DNA from: an uncultured Porphyromonadaceae bacterium
GTDB taxonomy: Bacteria; Bacteroidota; Bacteroidia; Bacteroidales; Muribaculaceae
Length of the DNA: 64,000 nucleotides
Assembly (NCBI GenBank): GCA_902495245.1
Contig: CABUWI010000006.1
Location: 62,001 to 126,000, forward strand
Reading direction: 5' to 3'
Part shown: positions 7,579 through 16,009 of the stretch, piece by piece
How positions within the stretch are numbered: the first letter of the stretch is position 1
How the letters are laid out: every line of letters begins with the position of its first letter
Translations under genes and position numbers: made by a program
The notes under the pieces: model-generated
Told to the model about the DNA's origin: nothing
Databases searched by the model: none
What the model saw: only the letters and a program-made list of their open reading frames with translations

Positions 7579-8272
7579 TAAGCTTAAACCTATAATAATT
7601 GCCATCGACGGCTATTCGTCGTCGGGCAAGAGCAGCATGGCCAAGGCGCTTGCGCGCCGCATCGGCTATCGCTATGTCGACACGGGCGCCATGTATCGCG
7701 CCGTAACCCTCCTGGCCATGCGCCTGGGTCTCATCGGTACCGACGGGTCGGTCAACGAGCCGGCGCTGATTGAGCGCCTCGGCGCGGCTGACATCGATTT
7801 TGCCGTGCTGCCCGACGGACAGCACACGCTGCTCAACGGCGAAGACGTCGAAACGGAAATCCGCTCCATGGCCGTAAGCGCCAACGTCAGCACCATCGCC
7901 GCCGTGGCCGCCGTGCGCCGCGACCTCGTGGCGCGCCAGCAGGCCTACGGGCGGCAAAAGGGCATCGTCATGGACGGCCGCGACATCGGCACGACCGTCT
8001 TTCCCGACGCCGAGCTGAAGATATTTGTCAACGCGCCCGCGGCCGTCAGGGCCGAGCGACGCTTCAAGGAGCTGACCGACAATGGAGTGGCCACGACCTA
8101 CGAAGAGGTGCTGGCCAACGTCGAACACCGCGACAAGATTGACACCACCCGGGCCGAAAGCCCGCTGCGCCGCGCCGCCGACGCCATCGACCTCGACAAC
8201 GGCCGCATGACCATCGACGAGCAGAATGCGTGGCTGATTGAACGCTATGAGCAGGCTGCGCGTAGAAATTGA
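7568..8272 (+). CDS. cmk: Cytidylate kinase
   Basis: A 234-residue (d)CMP kinase, which transfers phosphate from ATP to CMP or dCMP in pyrimidine nucleotide recycling. The P-loop GYSSSGKSS is at residues 15-23, followed by the family motif YVDTGAMYRA, the substrate-binding DGRDIGTTVFPDAELK region and the Arg-containing DTTRAESPL motif that binds phosphates. The length is normal. Its start overlaps porQ by 11 bases and its end overlaps ispH by 26, so the three genes are probably cotranscribed. Confidence 0.96.
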   Translation: MSSDKLKPIIIAIDGYSSSGKSSMAKALARRIGYRYVDTGAMYRAVTLLAMRLGLIGTDGSVNEPALIERLGAADIDFAVLPDGQHTLLNGEDVETEIRSMAVSANVSTIAAVAAVRRDLVARQQAYGRQKGIVMDGRDIGTTVFPDAELKIFVNAPAAVRAERRFKELTDNGVATTYEEVLANVEHRDKIDTTRAESPLRRAADAIDLDNGRMTIDEQNAWLIERYEQAARRN

Positions 8273-9134
8273 CGCCGACAGCGGCTTCTGTTTCGGCGTA
8301 ACCACCGCCATCAGCAAGGCTGAAGACGAGTTGCGCCGTTCGGGCACGCTCTATTGTCTCGGCGACATTGTCCATAACTCTGACGAGGTTGAACGCCTGC
8401 GCCGAATCGGGCTCGTAACCATCAGCCACGAGCAGATGGCCGCACTCCACGACGTCAAGGTGCTCTTGCGCGCCCATGGCGAACCGCCGTCAACCTACGA
8501 GCTGGCCCGCCGCAACAACATCGAGATTATCGATGCCACATGCCCCGTGGTGCTCAAGCTGCAGCAGCGCATAAAGGCCGCCTACGACTCGCCCGAGCGT
8601 CCGCAGATTGTCATCTACGGCAAACACGGCCATGCCGAGGTTCTCGGGCTGATGGGCCAGACCGAAGGCGAAGCCAAGGTGGTTGAAAACGAGTCTGAAC
8701 TCGACGCCGTCGACCCGTCGCGGCCGACGCTGCTCTATTCTCAGACAACAAAGAGCCTCGACGGACTGCGCCGAATCGGCGAGAAACTGGCCGCCCGCAT
8801 GCAGCCGGGGGTGTCGTTCCGCTCGTTCGACACGATTTGCCGCTCGGTGGCCCACCGCGTTGAAAAACTCCGCGAGTTTGCGCGCCGCCACGACGCCGTC
8901 ATCTTCGTGGCCGGCCGAAAGAGCTCAAACGGACGTTTTCTCTACGAAGAGTGTCGGGCCGAAAACCCGCACACTCACTTCATCTCGGCCGCCGGCGAAC
9001 TTGACCTCGGCCTGATTGACGGCGCCGAAAGCGTCGGCATCTGTGGCGCCACGTCCACCCCGCGCTGGCTCATGGAGCAGGTCAAAGAACGCCTTGAAAG
9101 CGCCGAGTCCTCCCCTTCAATTGAAAAACACTGA
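8247..9134 (+). CDS. ispH: 4-hydroxy-3-methylbut-2-enyl diphosphate reductase
   Basis: A 295-residue IspH/LytB enzyme, the last step of the MEP pathway to isopentenyl and dimethylallyl diphosphate. The three cluster-binding Cys are visible in GFCFGV (near residue 15), DATCPVV (near 97) and GICGATSTP (near 270), and the catalytic loop residues lie between them (HGEPP and HGHAEV motifs). I chose the ATG at 8247, inside cmk, because the upstream alternative would be TTG. Together with ispD at 31867 it shows the organism uses the MEP route. Confidence 0.96.
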   Translation: MSRLRVEIDADSGFCFGVTTAISKAEDELRRSGTLYCLGDIVHNSDEVERLRRIGLVTISHEQMAALHDVKVLLRAHGEPPSTYELARRNNIEIIDATCPVVLKLQQRIKAAYDSPERPQIVIYGKHGHAEVLGLMGQTEGEAKVVENESELDAVDPSRPTLLYSQTTKSLDGLRRIGEKLAARMQPGVSFRSFDTICRSVAHRVEKLREFARRHDAVIFVAGRKSSNGRFLYEECRAENPHTHFISAAGELDLGLIDGAESVGICGATSTPRWLMEQVKERLESAESSPSIEKH

Positions 9135-9161
9135 AAATCACCCTTTAGCGAAACAGATAAT

Positions 9162-9467
9162 ATGAGGCGATTTATAATATACCTGCTGACGGCGGTCGCC
9201 GTATGTGTTGCGGCCTGTTCAGACAAAGAAGAGACGCTGCCCGCATCGGCCGTCGAGGCCGACAAGCGCGGACGCGAAGACGCAAAAGCGCTCTGCGCCG
9301 CCAACTACACGGCCGAGCGCGACCTCCACGCGGCCTTGCTGGCCGTAAAGTCGCGCGAATGGAAACTGCGCCAGCAGGGCGACACCATAGCTGCCGGCGC
9401 CTACATAACCGGCTTCCGCAGTCAGCTCACAGAAACCGACCGCGCGCTGGCCGAAAAAATTTTCTGA
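9162..9467 (+). CDS. Small lipoprotein, unknown function
   Basis: A 101-residue protein with a signal peptide and lipobox VAACS near residue 19. The mature part is about 80 residues, highly charged and helical, with no known domain that I can see. It sits between ispH and mutS2, 27 bases after one and 3 before the other, in the same operon. Conserved small lipoproteins at this position could be envelope proteins unrelated to their neighbours. It may be anchored at the inner or outer membrane; no function can be given. Confidence 0.75.
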   Translation: MRRFIIYLLTAVAVCVAACSDKEETLPASAVEADKRGREDAKALCAANYTAERDLHAALLAVKSREWKLRQQGDTIAAGAYITGFRSQLTETDRALAEKIF

Positions 9468-9470
9468 GAC

Positions 9471-11912
9471 ATGATATATCCCGAAAGTTTCGAGTCTAAA
9501 ATCGGCTTCGGAGCCGTGCGGGCAGCCGTCGCGGCCAACTGTCTCACACCCGCGGGCAAAGACTTTGCGGCAGAGTCAATTGCATTTTCGGCCGATTTCG
9601 ACGCCGTTTCGGCCGAACTCGAAGCTACGGCCGAGATGGCCGACCTTGTCAACGCCGCAGCCGACGACCTGCCCCTTGGCCGCGTGGCCGACATCAGGCG
9701 AGAGCTTGAAGCCGTGCGCATCGAAGGCACCTTCCTGCCGGCCGACGAACTCTCGGCCGTGCGCAACACCCTCGAGGCCTTCGGCGCCATTGCCCGTTTC
9801 GTGGCCAAATCGACGGCCGACGGCGTCTACCCGCGCCTGTGTGCCGTCGCTTCGCCCATTGGCGACTTCCCCGACCTTGTCAGGCAGATTGACAAGATTG
9901 TTGACCGCTATGGCAACGTGCTCGACTCCGCCTCGCCCGAATTGGCCGACATTCGCCGTTCGCTCGCGCGCGCTCAGGGCTCGATTGCCTCGGCCGTGCG
10001 CCGCGTGCTCTCCGAGGCCGTAGCTGCCGGGCTGGTCGACGCAGACGCCGCCCCCGCCGTGCGCGACGGCCGCATGGTCATTCCTGTCAGCCCGATGCAC
10101 AAGCGCAAAATCTCAGGCATCGTCCACGACGAATCGGCCTCGGGCAAGACCGTCTTTATCGAGCCGGCCGAGGTGGTGCAGATCAACAACCGCCTGCGCG
10201 AGCTGCAGATGGACGAGCGCCGCGAAATTGCCCGCATACTCACCGGACTCACCTCCATGTTGCGCCCGCACATTCCCGAGATTCTCGACTCGTGCCGCAT
10301 AGCCGCCCGTCTCGACTTTATCCACGCCAAGGCGCTCTATGCCCGCGAAATCGGCGCCTCGTTGCCTAAACTGTCGCGCTCGCCCGAGATGGAATGGTAT
10401 CATGCCTGCCACCCCGGCCTGCTCGCATCGCTCCGCGCCCAGGGCAAGGAAATTGTGCCGCTCGACATTCATCTCTCGCCCGAACGTCGCCTGCTCATCG
10501 TCTCCGGTCCCAATGCCGGCGGCAAGTCGGTTACGCTCAAAACCGTCGGCATCGTGCAATACATGATGCAGTGCGGATTGCTCCCCCCGCTCTACGAAAA
10601 CAGCCACATGGGCTTCTTCGAAGACATCTTCATTGACATCGGCGATGACCAGAGCCTCGAGAACGACCTCTCGACCTACTCGTCTCATCTGACCCACATG
10701 AAGCACTTCATGTCTCACGGCATGCCCTCCACCCTTGTGCTCGTCGACGAGTTCGGCGGGGGCACCGAGCCTCTGATCGGCGGCGCCATAGCCCAGGCAA
10801 TCCTGTCGCGTTTCGCCGTCATCGGTCTGTGGGGAGTCATCACCACCCACTATCAGAACCTCAAGCAGCTGGCCGAAGAGACCCCGGGACTGGTCAACGG
10901 TTCGATGCTCTACGACCGTCAGCGCATGGAGCCGATGTTCCGCCTGGTTGTCGGCACGGCGGGCTCGTCGTTTGCCGTCGAGATTGCCCGCAAAATCGGG
11001 CTGCCCGACGACATCATCGCTCAGGCAAAGGAGATTGTCGGCACCGACTACGTGAACATGGACAAATATCTGCTCGACATTGCCCGCGACCGCCGCTACT
11101 GGGAAAACAAGCGCCTTGCAATCCGTCAGAAAGAGAAAAAACTCGAAAATACGCTCAACGAATATCAGGCTCAGGCCGACGACCTGCGCGCACGCCGGCG
11201 CGAAATTCTTGCCGACGCCAAAGAAGAGGCGCGCAAAATAGTCGAAGGCTCAAACGCCGCCATTGAACGCACAATCCACGAAATACGCAAAGTGCAGGCC
11301 GACAAGGAGCATACGCGCAAACTGCGCCTCGACCTGCGCGCCGAACAGGCCCGCGCCCAAAGCGCCGAAACCGATCACCCCCTGCTGCGCAAGGCGCCGA
11401 AATCGAAAAAACAACAGCCGGCTGCCGAACGCCAACGCGCCGACAAGCGCCCGATTGAAGTTGGCGATTATGTCAAGCTCGACGGACAGGAAACGCCCGG
11501 TCAGGTGCTTGAAATCAAAGGCAACAACGCTACCGTCAGCTTCGGAATGCTCAAGACCACGGTCAAACTTGACCGCCTGCGCCACACGCTTCAAAAACCC
11601 GCCACCGGCTCAAAGCCGACGGCGGTCGCCGTCATAACCGGCGAGCAGCACCGCGCGGCCCGTCTCGACTTCAAGCAGGAAATCGACGTGCGCGGCATGC
11701 GCGCCGACGAGGCGCTGCAGGCGGTTACCTACTTCATTGACGACGCCATTCGATTCAGCTGCAGCCGTGTGCGCATTCTTCACGGCACGGGCACCGGCGC
11801 CCTCCGCCAGGCCATTCGCCAATACCTCTCGACCCAGCCCGGCGTAGCCCGCTATGCCGACGAAGACGTCCGCCTCGGCGGCGCGGGCATCACCGTTGTC
11901 GACCTCGCCTGA
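9471..11912 (+). CDS. mutS2: Endonuclease MutS2
   Basis: An 813-residue MutS2 protein. It lacks the mismatch-recognition domain of MutS and has the MutS core and ATPase, with Walker A GPNAGGKS at residues 346-353, an ABC-type ATPase signature around DDQSLENDLSTYSSH and Walker B LVLVDEFGGGTEP. A basic coiled coil at about 520-600 leads to a KOW-like linker and a C-terminal Smr nuclease domain at 735-813 with IDVRGM and HGTGTGALR. MutS2 proteins suppress homologous recombination and, in some bacteria, rescue collided ribosomes. Length and domain order are normal. Confidence 0.96.
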   Translation: MIYPESFESKIGFGAVRAAVAANCLTPAGKDFAAESIAFSADFDAVSAELEATAEMADLVNAAADDLPLGRVADIRRELEAVRIEGTFLPADELSAVRNTLEAFGAIARFVAKSTADGVYPRLCAVASPIGDFPDLVRQIDKIVDRYGNVLDSASPELADIRRSLARAQGSIASAVRRVLSEAVAAGLVDADAAPAVRDGRMVIPVSPMHKRKISGIVHDESASGKTVFIEPAEVVQINNRLRELQMDERREIARILTGLTSMLRPHIPEILDSCRIAARLDFIHAKALYAREIGASLPKLSRSPEMEWYHACHPGLLASLRAQGKEIVPLDIHLSPERRLLIVSGPNAGGKSVTLKTVGIVQYMMQCGLLPPLYENSHMGFFEDIFIDIGDDQSLENDLSTYSSHLTHMKHFMSHGMPSTLVLVDEFGGGTEPLIGGAIAQAILSRFAVIGLWGVITTHYQNLKQLAEETPGLVNGSMLYDRQRMEPMFRLVVGTAGSSFAVEIARKIGLPDDIIAQAKEIVGTDYVNMDKYLLDIARDRRYWENKRLAIRQKEKKLENTLNEYQAQADDLRARRREILADAKEEARKIVEGSNAAIERTIHEIRKVQADKEHTRKLRLDLRAEQARAQSAETDHPLLRKAPKSKKQQPAAERQRADKRPIEVGDYVKLDGQETPGQVLEIKGNNATVSFGMLKTTVKLDRLRHTLQKPATGSKPTAVAVITGEQHRAARLDFKQEIDVRGMRADEALQAVTYFIDDAIRFSCSRVRILHGTGTGALRQAIRQYLSTQPGVARYADEDVRLGGAGITVVDLA

Positions 11913-11948
11913 CAGCCCCCGGCACTGACACATCTAAAGACATCAGAC

Positions 11949-12566
11949 ATGAACAAGATTAAAATTGCGGTTTTTGTAAGCGGAAGCGGCACCAACTGCG
12001 AAAATATCATCAGATATTTCCAAAACAGCCCGACTGTAGATGTGGCCATGGTTGTCAGCAGCAATCCGCAGGCCGGAGCTATCGATAAGGCACGCCGGCT
12101 CAACGTGCCGACGGCAATAATCACACGCGCGCAATTACTCGACAACCCGCAGGCGGCCATAGAAACAGTCGGCGACTGCGACCTTATTGTTCTGGCCGGA
12201 TTTTTGCCCCGCGTGCCCGATTGCCTGATTGAAAAGTTTCCGCATCGCATTGTCAACATTCACCCCTCTCTGCTTCCGAAGTTCGGAGGCAAGGGCATGT
12301 GGGGGCGCCACGTCCACGAAGCGGTCAAGGCGGCCGGCGAGACGCGCACCGGCATAACCGTTCATTATGTCAGCCCCGAGCTTGACGGCGGCGAACTCAT
12401 CGCACAATACTCGGCGGCCATATCGCCCGACGTTGACACGGTTGACGATATAGCCGCAAAGGTTCATGAACTCGAAATGAAATATTTTCCCGCCGTCATC
12501 GAGAAAGTCGCGGAGCAAGTCGCGCTCGAACGCGGAAAAATATTGCGCGAACAGGCCGGTTTATGA
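11949..12566 (+). CDS. purN: Phosphoribosylglycinamide formyltransferase
   Basis: A 205-residue PurN that transfers a formyl group from 10-formyltetrahydrofolate to GAR, step three of purine synthesis. The N-terminal phosphate-binding motif is VSGSGTNCENI (residues 9-19). The catalytic Asn-His pair lies in NIHPSLLPKF (near residues 105-108), and the catalytic Asp in SPELDGGELIAQ (near 145). The insertion GGKGMWGRHVHEAV is typical of Bacteroidetes PurN. Its last codons overlap the rubredoxin gene on the other strand by six bases. Confidence 0.96.
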   Translation: MNKIKIAVFVSGSGTNCENIIRYFQNSPTVDVAMVVSSNPQAGAIDKARRLNVPTAIITRAQLLDNPQAAIETVGDCDLIVLAGFLPRVPDCLIEKFPHRIVNIHPSLLPKFGGKGMWGRHVHEAVKAAGETRTGITVHYVSPELDGGELIAQYSAAISPDVDTVDDIAAKVHELEMKYFPAVIEKVAEQVALERGKILREQAGL

Positions 12567-12722
12567 CTCGACCTCGAACAGATCTTTGCCTACGCCGCAT
12601 TCGGGGCAGGTCCAGTCATCAGGCAGGTCGGCAAAGGGAGTGCCGGGGTTGATGCCGTGGTCAGGGTCTCCGACGGCGGGGTCATAAACCCAGCCGCAAA
12701 CTGTGCAAACGTATTTCTCCAT
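12561..12722 (-). CDS. Rubredoxin
   Basis: A 53-residue protein, MEKYVCTVCGWVYDPAVGDP at the start. It has both Cys pairs of rubredoxin: CTVCGW near residues 6-9 and CPECGV near residues 39-42, together with the aromatic core (YVC, WVYDP, WTCP). These four Cys bind one iron atom, making a small electron carrier, often for oxygen or peroxide detoxification in anaerobes. The length is standard. The gene is convergent with purN and their stop codons overlap. No partner such as rubrerythrin is nearby. Confidence 0.96.
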   Translation of the reverse strand: MEKYVCTVCGWVYDPAVGDPDHGINPGTPFADLPDDWTCPECGVGKDLFEVES

Positions 12723-12794
12723 AGCTTTATCTTTCGTGAATTTTGATTAAGTAATCTTTATCCGATTTGATAACGCAACGGCCGCGGCATTGGT

Positions 12795-13298
12795 TCACTC
12801 CAGAAGCATATGATACAGCGCGTCGGCATGATATGCGCCGAACTTGAAGCCCGCTTCGGGCAACACTCCGGCCAGTTTGAAGCCTTGGCGCTCAAACATT
12901 CGCTCGCTCGGGGCGTTGCCTGCGGTTACGCATGCAATCAGCGCATGCGCCCCGTTTCGGCGACAGGCCTCGATTGTCGCTCCGAGCGACATGCGCCCGA
13001 TGCCCCGGCCGCAAGCGTCAGGCGCCAGATAGATGGTCAGTTCGTGCGTGCGACCGTAAACAGGGTCGGACTGATATGCGTGGGCATACGCGTATCCGGC
13101 AACGGCTCCGGTTTCCGCTTCGGCAACAAAAAACGGATAATGCGACCCGACGTCAAGACGACGGAGCTTTTCGGCCATATCGGCGGCCGAAAGCTCCGTG
13201 TCTGAAAATATCACTGTCGACGTGCGCACGTAGTGGTTGAAGATGTCAGCCATGGCTGCGGCGTCGTCTTCAATCCTGCCCGGGCGAATCTTCACCAT
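12795..13298 (-). CDS. GNAT N-acetyltransferase, phosphinothricin acetyltransferase-like
   Basis: A 167-residue single-domain GNAT enzyme. Residues 1-40 carry the PAT-type start (IRPGRIEDDAAAMADIFNHYV, with STVIFSDT after it). The acetyl-CoA-binding motif A is GRGIGRMSL near residue 100, preceded by ELTIYLAPDA. The C-terminus, MFERQGFKLAGVL, is the usual motif B. This subfamily acetylates amino groups of phosphinothricin, methionine sulfone or related amino acids; the substrate here is unknown. It lies six bases after valS and is likely cotranscribed with it, which says little about its role. Confidence 0.85.
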   Translation of the reverse strand: MVKIRPGRIEDDAAAMADIFNHYVRTSTVIFSDTELSAADMAEKLRRLDVGSHYPFFVAEAETGAVAGYAYAHAYQSDPVYGRTHELTIYLAPDACGRGIGRMSLGATIEACRRNGAHALIACVTAGNAPSERMFERQGFKLAGVLPEAGFKFGAYHADALYHMLLE

Positions 13299-13304
13299 GA
13301 TGTG

Positions 13305-15947
13305 TCAGCCCAGCGAGGCAAGCGATGACTCGAGCGCCGCGATGCGGCTCTTGGCGTCGGCCTGTTTGCGGCGTTCGGCGTCGACCACTGCGGCCGGCGC
13401 GCCGCTCACAAAGCGTTCGTTGCTCAGTTTCTTCTCGACCGATGCCAGGAAGCCGCGCTCGTAGTCAAGCTCTTTGAGCAGTTTGGCGCGCTCGGCCTCA
13501 AGGTCTACGCCGGCTGCCGTCATCGGAATGGCGAACTCGCGGTTGCCGACCATGAACACCGCTGCACCGCCGCTCTTGGCGTCGACAACCTCGACGGCCT
13601 CCAGATTGGCCAGTTTGCTAACAACGGCAGCCTCGGCCTCATCGGGTTTGGCGCCGACCTGCAGCGTCAGAGGGGTCTTGGGCGATATCTGCTTCGACGC
13701 ACGCACGCCGCGCACGCCGTTAACAATCTCCTTGGCGTTCTCCATTGTCTGCAACAGCGTCTCGTCGGCGGCGCCGGCCTCGGGCAGCGATGCGTACATG
13801 ATGCTCTCGCCCTCGGCACGCTCGGCCAGATGCTGCCACAGTTCTTCGGTAATGAACGGCATGAAAGGGTGAAGCAGGCGCAGCAGGCGGTCAAAATAGT
13901 CAAGCGTGGCGCGATATGTGCGGCCGTCAACCGGAGTGCCGTAAGCGGGCTTGACCAGTTCGAGATACCACGACGAGAACTCGTCCCAGAAGAGTTTGTA
14001 AATGGCCATCAGGGCTTCCGAAATGCGGAACTTACCCAGAAGGTCGGCCACCTCGGCAGCCGTCTGACGCACCTTCGAGTCGAACCACTCGACGGCAACG
14101 CGCGCGGCGTCTGACTGCGCGGCATTTTCGTCTACCTCCCAGCCCTTCACAAGACGGAAGGCATTCCATATCTTATTGCAGAAATTACGGCCCTGTTCGC
14201 AGAGTTTCTCGTCAAACATGATGTCGTTGCCGGCCGGGGCGGCGAGCATCATGCCCATGCGCACGCCGTCGGCGCCATAGGTGGCGATGAGCTCCAGCGG
14301 GTCGGGCGAATTGCCGAGACTCTTCGACATCTTGCGGCCGATTTTATCGCGCACGATGCCGGTGAAATATACGTTCTTGAAAGGCATCTCGCCGACATAT
14401 TCATAGCCGGCCATAATCATGCGCGCAACCCAGAAGAATATAATGTCCGGACCGGTAACAAGTGTCGAGGTCGGATAGTAATAATTCATCTCCTTGTTGC
14501 CCGGGTCGAGAATGCCGTTGAACAGCGTGATGGGCCAGAGCCACGACGAGAACCACGTGTCGAGCGCGTCTTCGTCCTGGGTCAGGTCTGAGGCCTCGAG
14601 CGGGCGGCCGGCAACCTTGCGCGCTTTCTCCAGCGCTTCGGCGGCCGTAGGAGCGACGACAATCTGCGTCTCGCCGGCGGCGTCGGTGAAATAGTAGGCC
14701 GGTATGCGGTGGCCCCACCAGAGCTGACGCGAGATGCACCAGTCCTGAATGTTTTCGAGCCAGAGGCGATAGGTCGTCTTGTATTTTTCGGGCACGAAGC
14801 GGATAAGGTCGTCCATGACGGGCTGCAACGAAATTTCGGCAAAGTGCTTCATGTTGATGAACCACTGCTGCGACAGCCTCGGCTCGATGACGACCTTGGT
14901 GCGCTCGCTGTAGCCCACCTTGTTGTTATAGTCTTCGACTTTTTCCAGCAGATTGGCTTCGGCCAGGTCGGCAGCAATCTGCTTGCGGCAGTCAAAGCGG
15001 TCCATGCCGGCATACTTGCCGCCGTTTTCGTTCAGAGTGGCGTCTTCGTTGAAAATGTCGATGGTTTCGAGGTTGTGCGTCTTGCCGAGCATGTAGTCGT
15101 TCTTGTCGTGGGCGGGCGTAACCTTCAGACAGCCCGTGCCGAAGTCGATTTCCACATAACGGTCTTCGATGACCGGAATCTCGCGACCGACCAGCGGCAC
15201 GATTACGCGCTTGCCCTTGAGCCACTCGTTTTTCGGGTCCTTGGGGTTGATGCACATCGCCGTGTCGCCCATGATGGTCTCGGGGCGCGTGGTGGCCACT
15301 ACTGCATAGCGGCCTTCGGGGTCGCCGGCAACGTAATAGCGCAGGTAATAGAGCTTCGAATGCTCGTCAACATAGTTCACCTCGTCGTCCGAAATGGCGG
15401 TGCGGTTCTTGGGGTCCCAGTTGACCATGCGCAGGCCGCGGTAAATCAAGCCTTTGTCATAGAGGTCGCAAAACACCTTAGTAACCGACTCCGAACGCTG
15501 CTCGTCCATGGTGAAAGCCGTACGGCTCCAGTCGCAGCTGGCGCCGAGCTTGCGCAGCTGCTGCAAGATGATGCCGCCGTGAGTGCGCGTCCAGTCCCAT
15601 GCATGCTCCAGAAACTGCTCGCGCGTCAGGTCGGTCTTCTTTATGCCCTCGGCAGCCAGCTTGGCAATAACCTTGGTCTCCGTAGCGATGGAGGCGTGGT
15701 CGGTGCCGGGCACCCACAGTGCGTTCTTGCCCTCCATGCGTGCGCGGCGCACCAGAATGTCCTGAATCGTATTGTTGAGCATGTGGCCCATGTGGAGCAC
15801 GCCGGTAACGTTTGGCGGCGGAATCACTATGGTGTACGGCTCACGTGCGTCAGGCACGGAGCGGAACAGGTCATGCTCGACCCAGAAACTATACAGTCGG
15901 TCTTCAACCTCTGCGGGCGAATATTTGGTTGGCAGTTCGTTAGTCAT
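13305..15947 (-). CDS. valS: Valine-tRNA ligase
   Basis: An 880-residue class I aminoacyl-tRNA synthetase. The HIGH-type motif is in PPPNVTGVLHMGHMLNNT (near 45-60), the editing domain sits at about 190-340 and the KMSKS motif is in IGRKMSKSLGN (near 530). The anticodon-binding domain follows, and the C-terminal coiled-coil arm at about 815-880 (LDYERGFLASVEKKL) is characteristic of ValRS. Length and motifs are complete. A -7 promoter box lies just upstream at 15985-15992. Confidence 0.97.
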   Translation of the reverse strand: MTNELPTKYSPAEVEDRLYSFWVEHDLFRSVPDAREPYTIVIPPPNVTGVLHMGHMLNNTIQDILVRRARMEGKNALWVPGTDHASIATETKVIAKLAAEGIKKTDLTREQFLEHAWDWTRTHGGIILQQLRKLGASCDWSRTAFTMDEQRSESVTKVFCDLYDKGLIYRGLRMVNWDPKNRTAISDDEVNYVDEHSKLYYLRYYVAGDPEGRYAVVATTRPETIMGDTAMCINPKDPKNEWLKGKRVIVPLVGREIPVIEDRYVEIDFGTGCLKVTPAHDKNDYMLGKTHNLETIDIFNEDATLNENGGKYAGMDRFDCRKQIAADLAEANLLEKVEDYNNKVGYSERTKVVIEPRLSQQWFINMKHFAEISLQPVMDDLIRFVPEKYKTTYRLWLENIQDWCISRQLWWGHRIPAYYFTDAAGETQIVVAPTAAEALEKARKVAGRPLEASDLTQDEDALDTWFSSWLWPITLFNGILDPGNKEMNYYYPTSTLVTGPDIIFFWVARMIMAGYEYVGEMPFKNVYFTGIVRDKIGRKMSKSLGNSPDPLELIATYGADGVRMGMMLAAPAGNDIMFDEKLCEQGRNFCNKIWNAFRLVKGWEVDENAAQSDAARVAVEWFDSKVRQTAAEVADLLGKFRISEALMAIYKLFWDEFSSWYLELVKPAYGTPVDGRTYRATLDYFDRLLRLLHPFMPFITEELWQHLAERAEGESIMYASLPEAGAADETLLQTMENAKEIVNGVRGVRASKQISPKTPLTLQVGAKPDEAEAAVVSKLANLEAVEVVDAKSGGAAVFMVGNREFAIPMTAAGVDLEAERAKLLKELDYERGFLASVEKKLSNERFVSGAPAAVVDAERRKQADAKSRIAALESSLASLG

Positions 15948-15984
15948 TGTTGTGTTATGATGATAATGCTTGGTTTCTAAAGTG

Positions 15985-15992
15985 CAAATTTA
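15985..15992 (-). promoter_or_regulatory. Likely -7 box of the valS promoter
   Basis: TAAATTTG on the minus strand, 38 bases before the valS start. The -33 region does not match the consensus well, so only the -7 box is called. Confidence 0.45.
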
Positions 15993-16009
15993 CGCAATTT
16001 TTTGCAAAG

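Noticed and set aside
14709..15980. Open frame of about 420 codons opposite valS
   Set aside because: Antisense shadow; valS has complete motifs on the minus strand.
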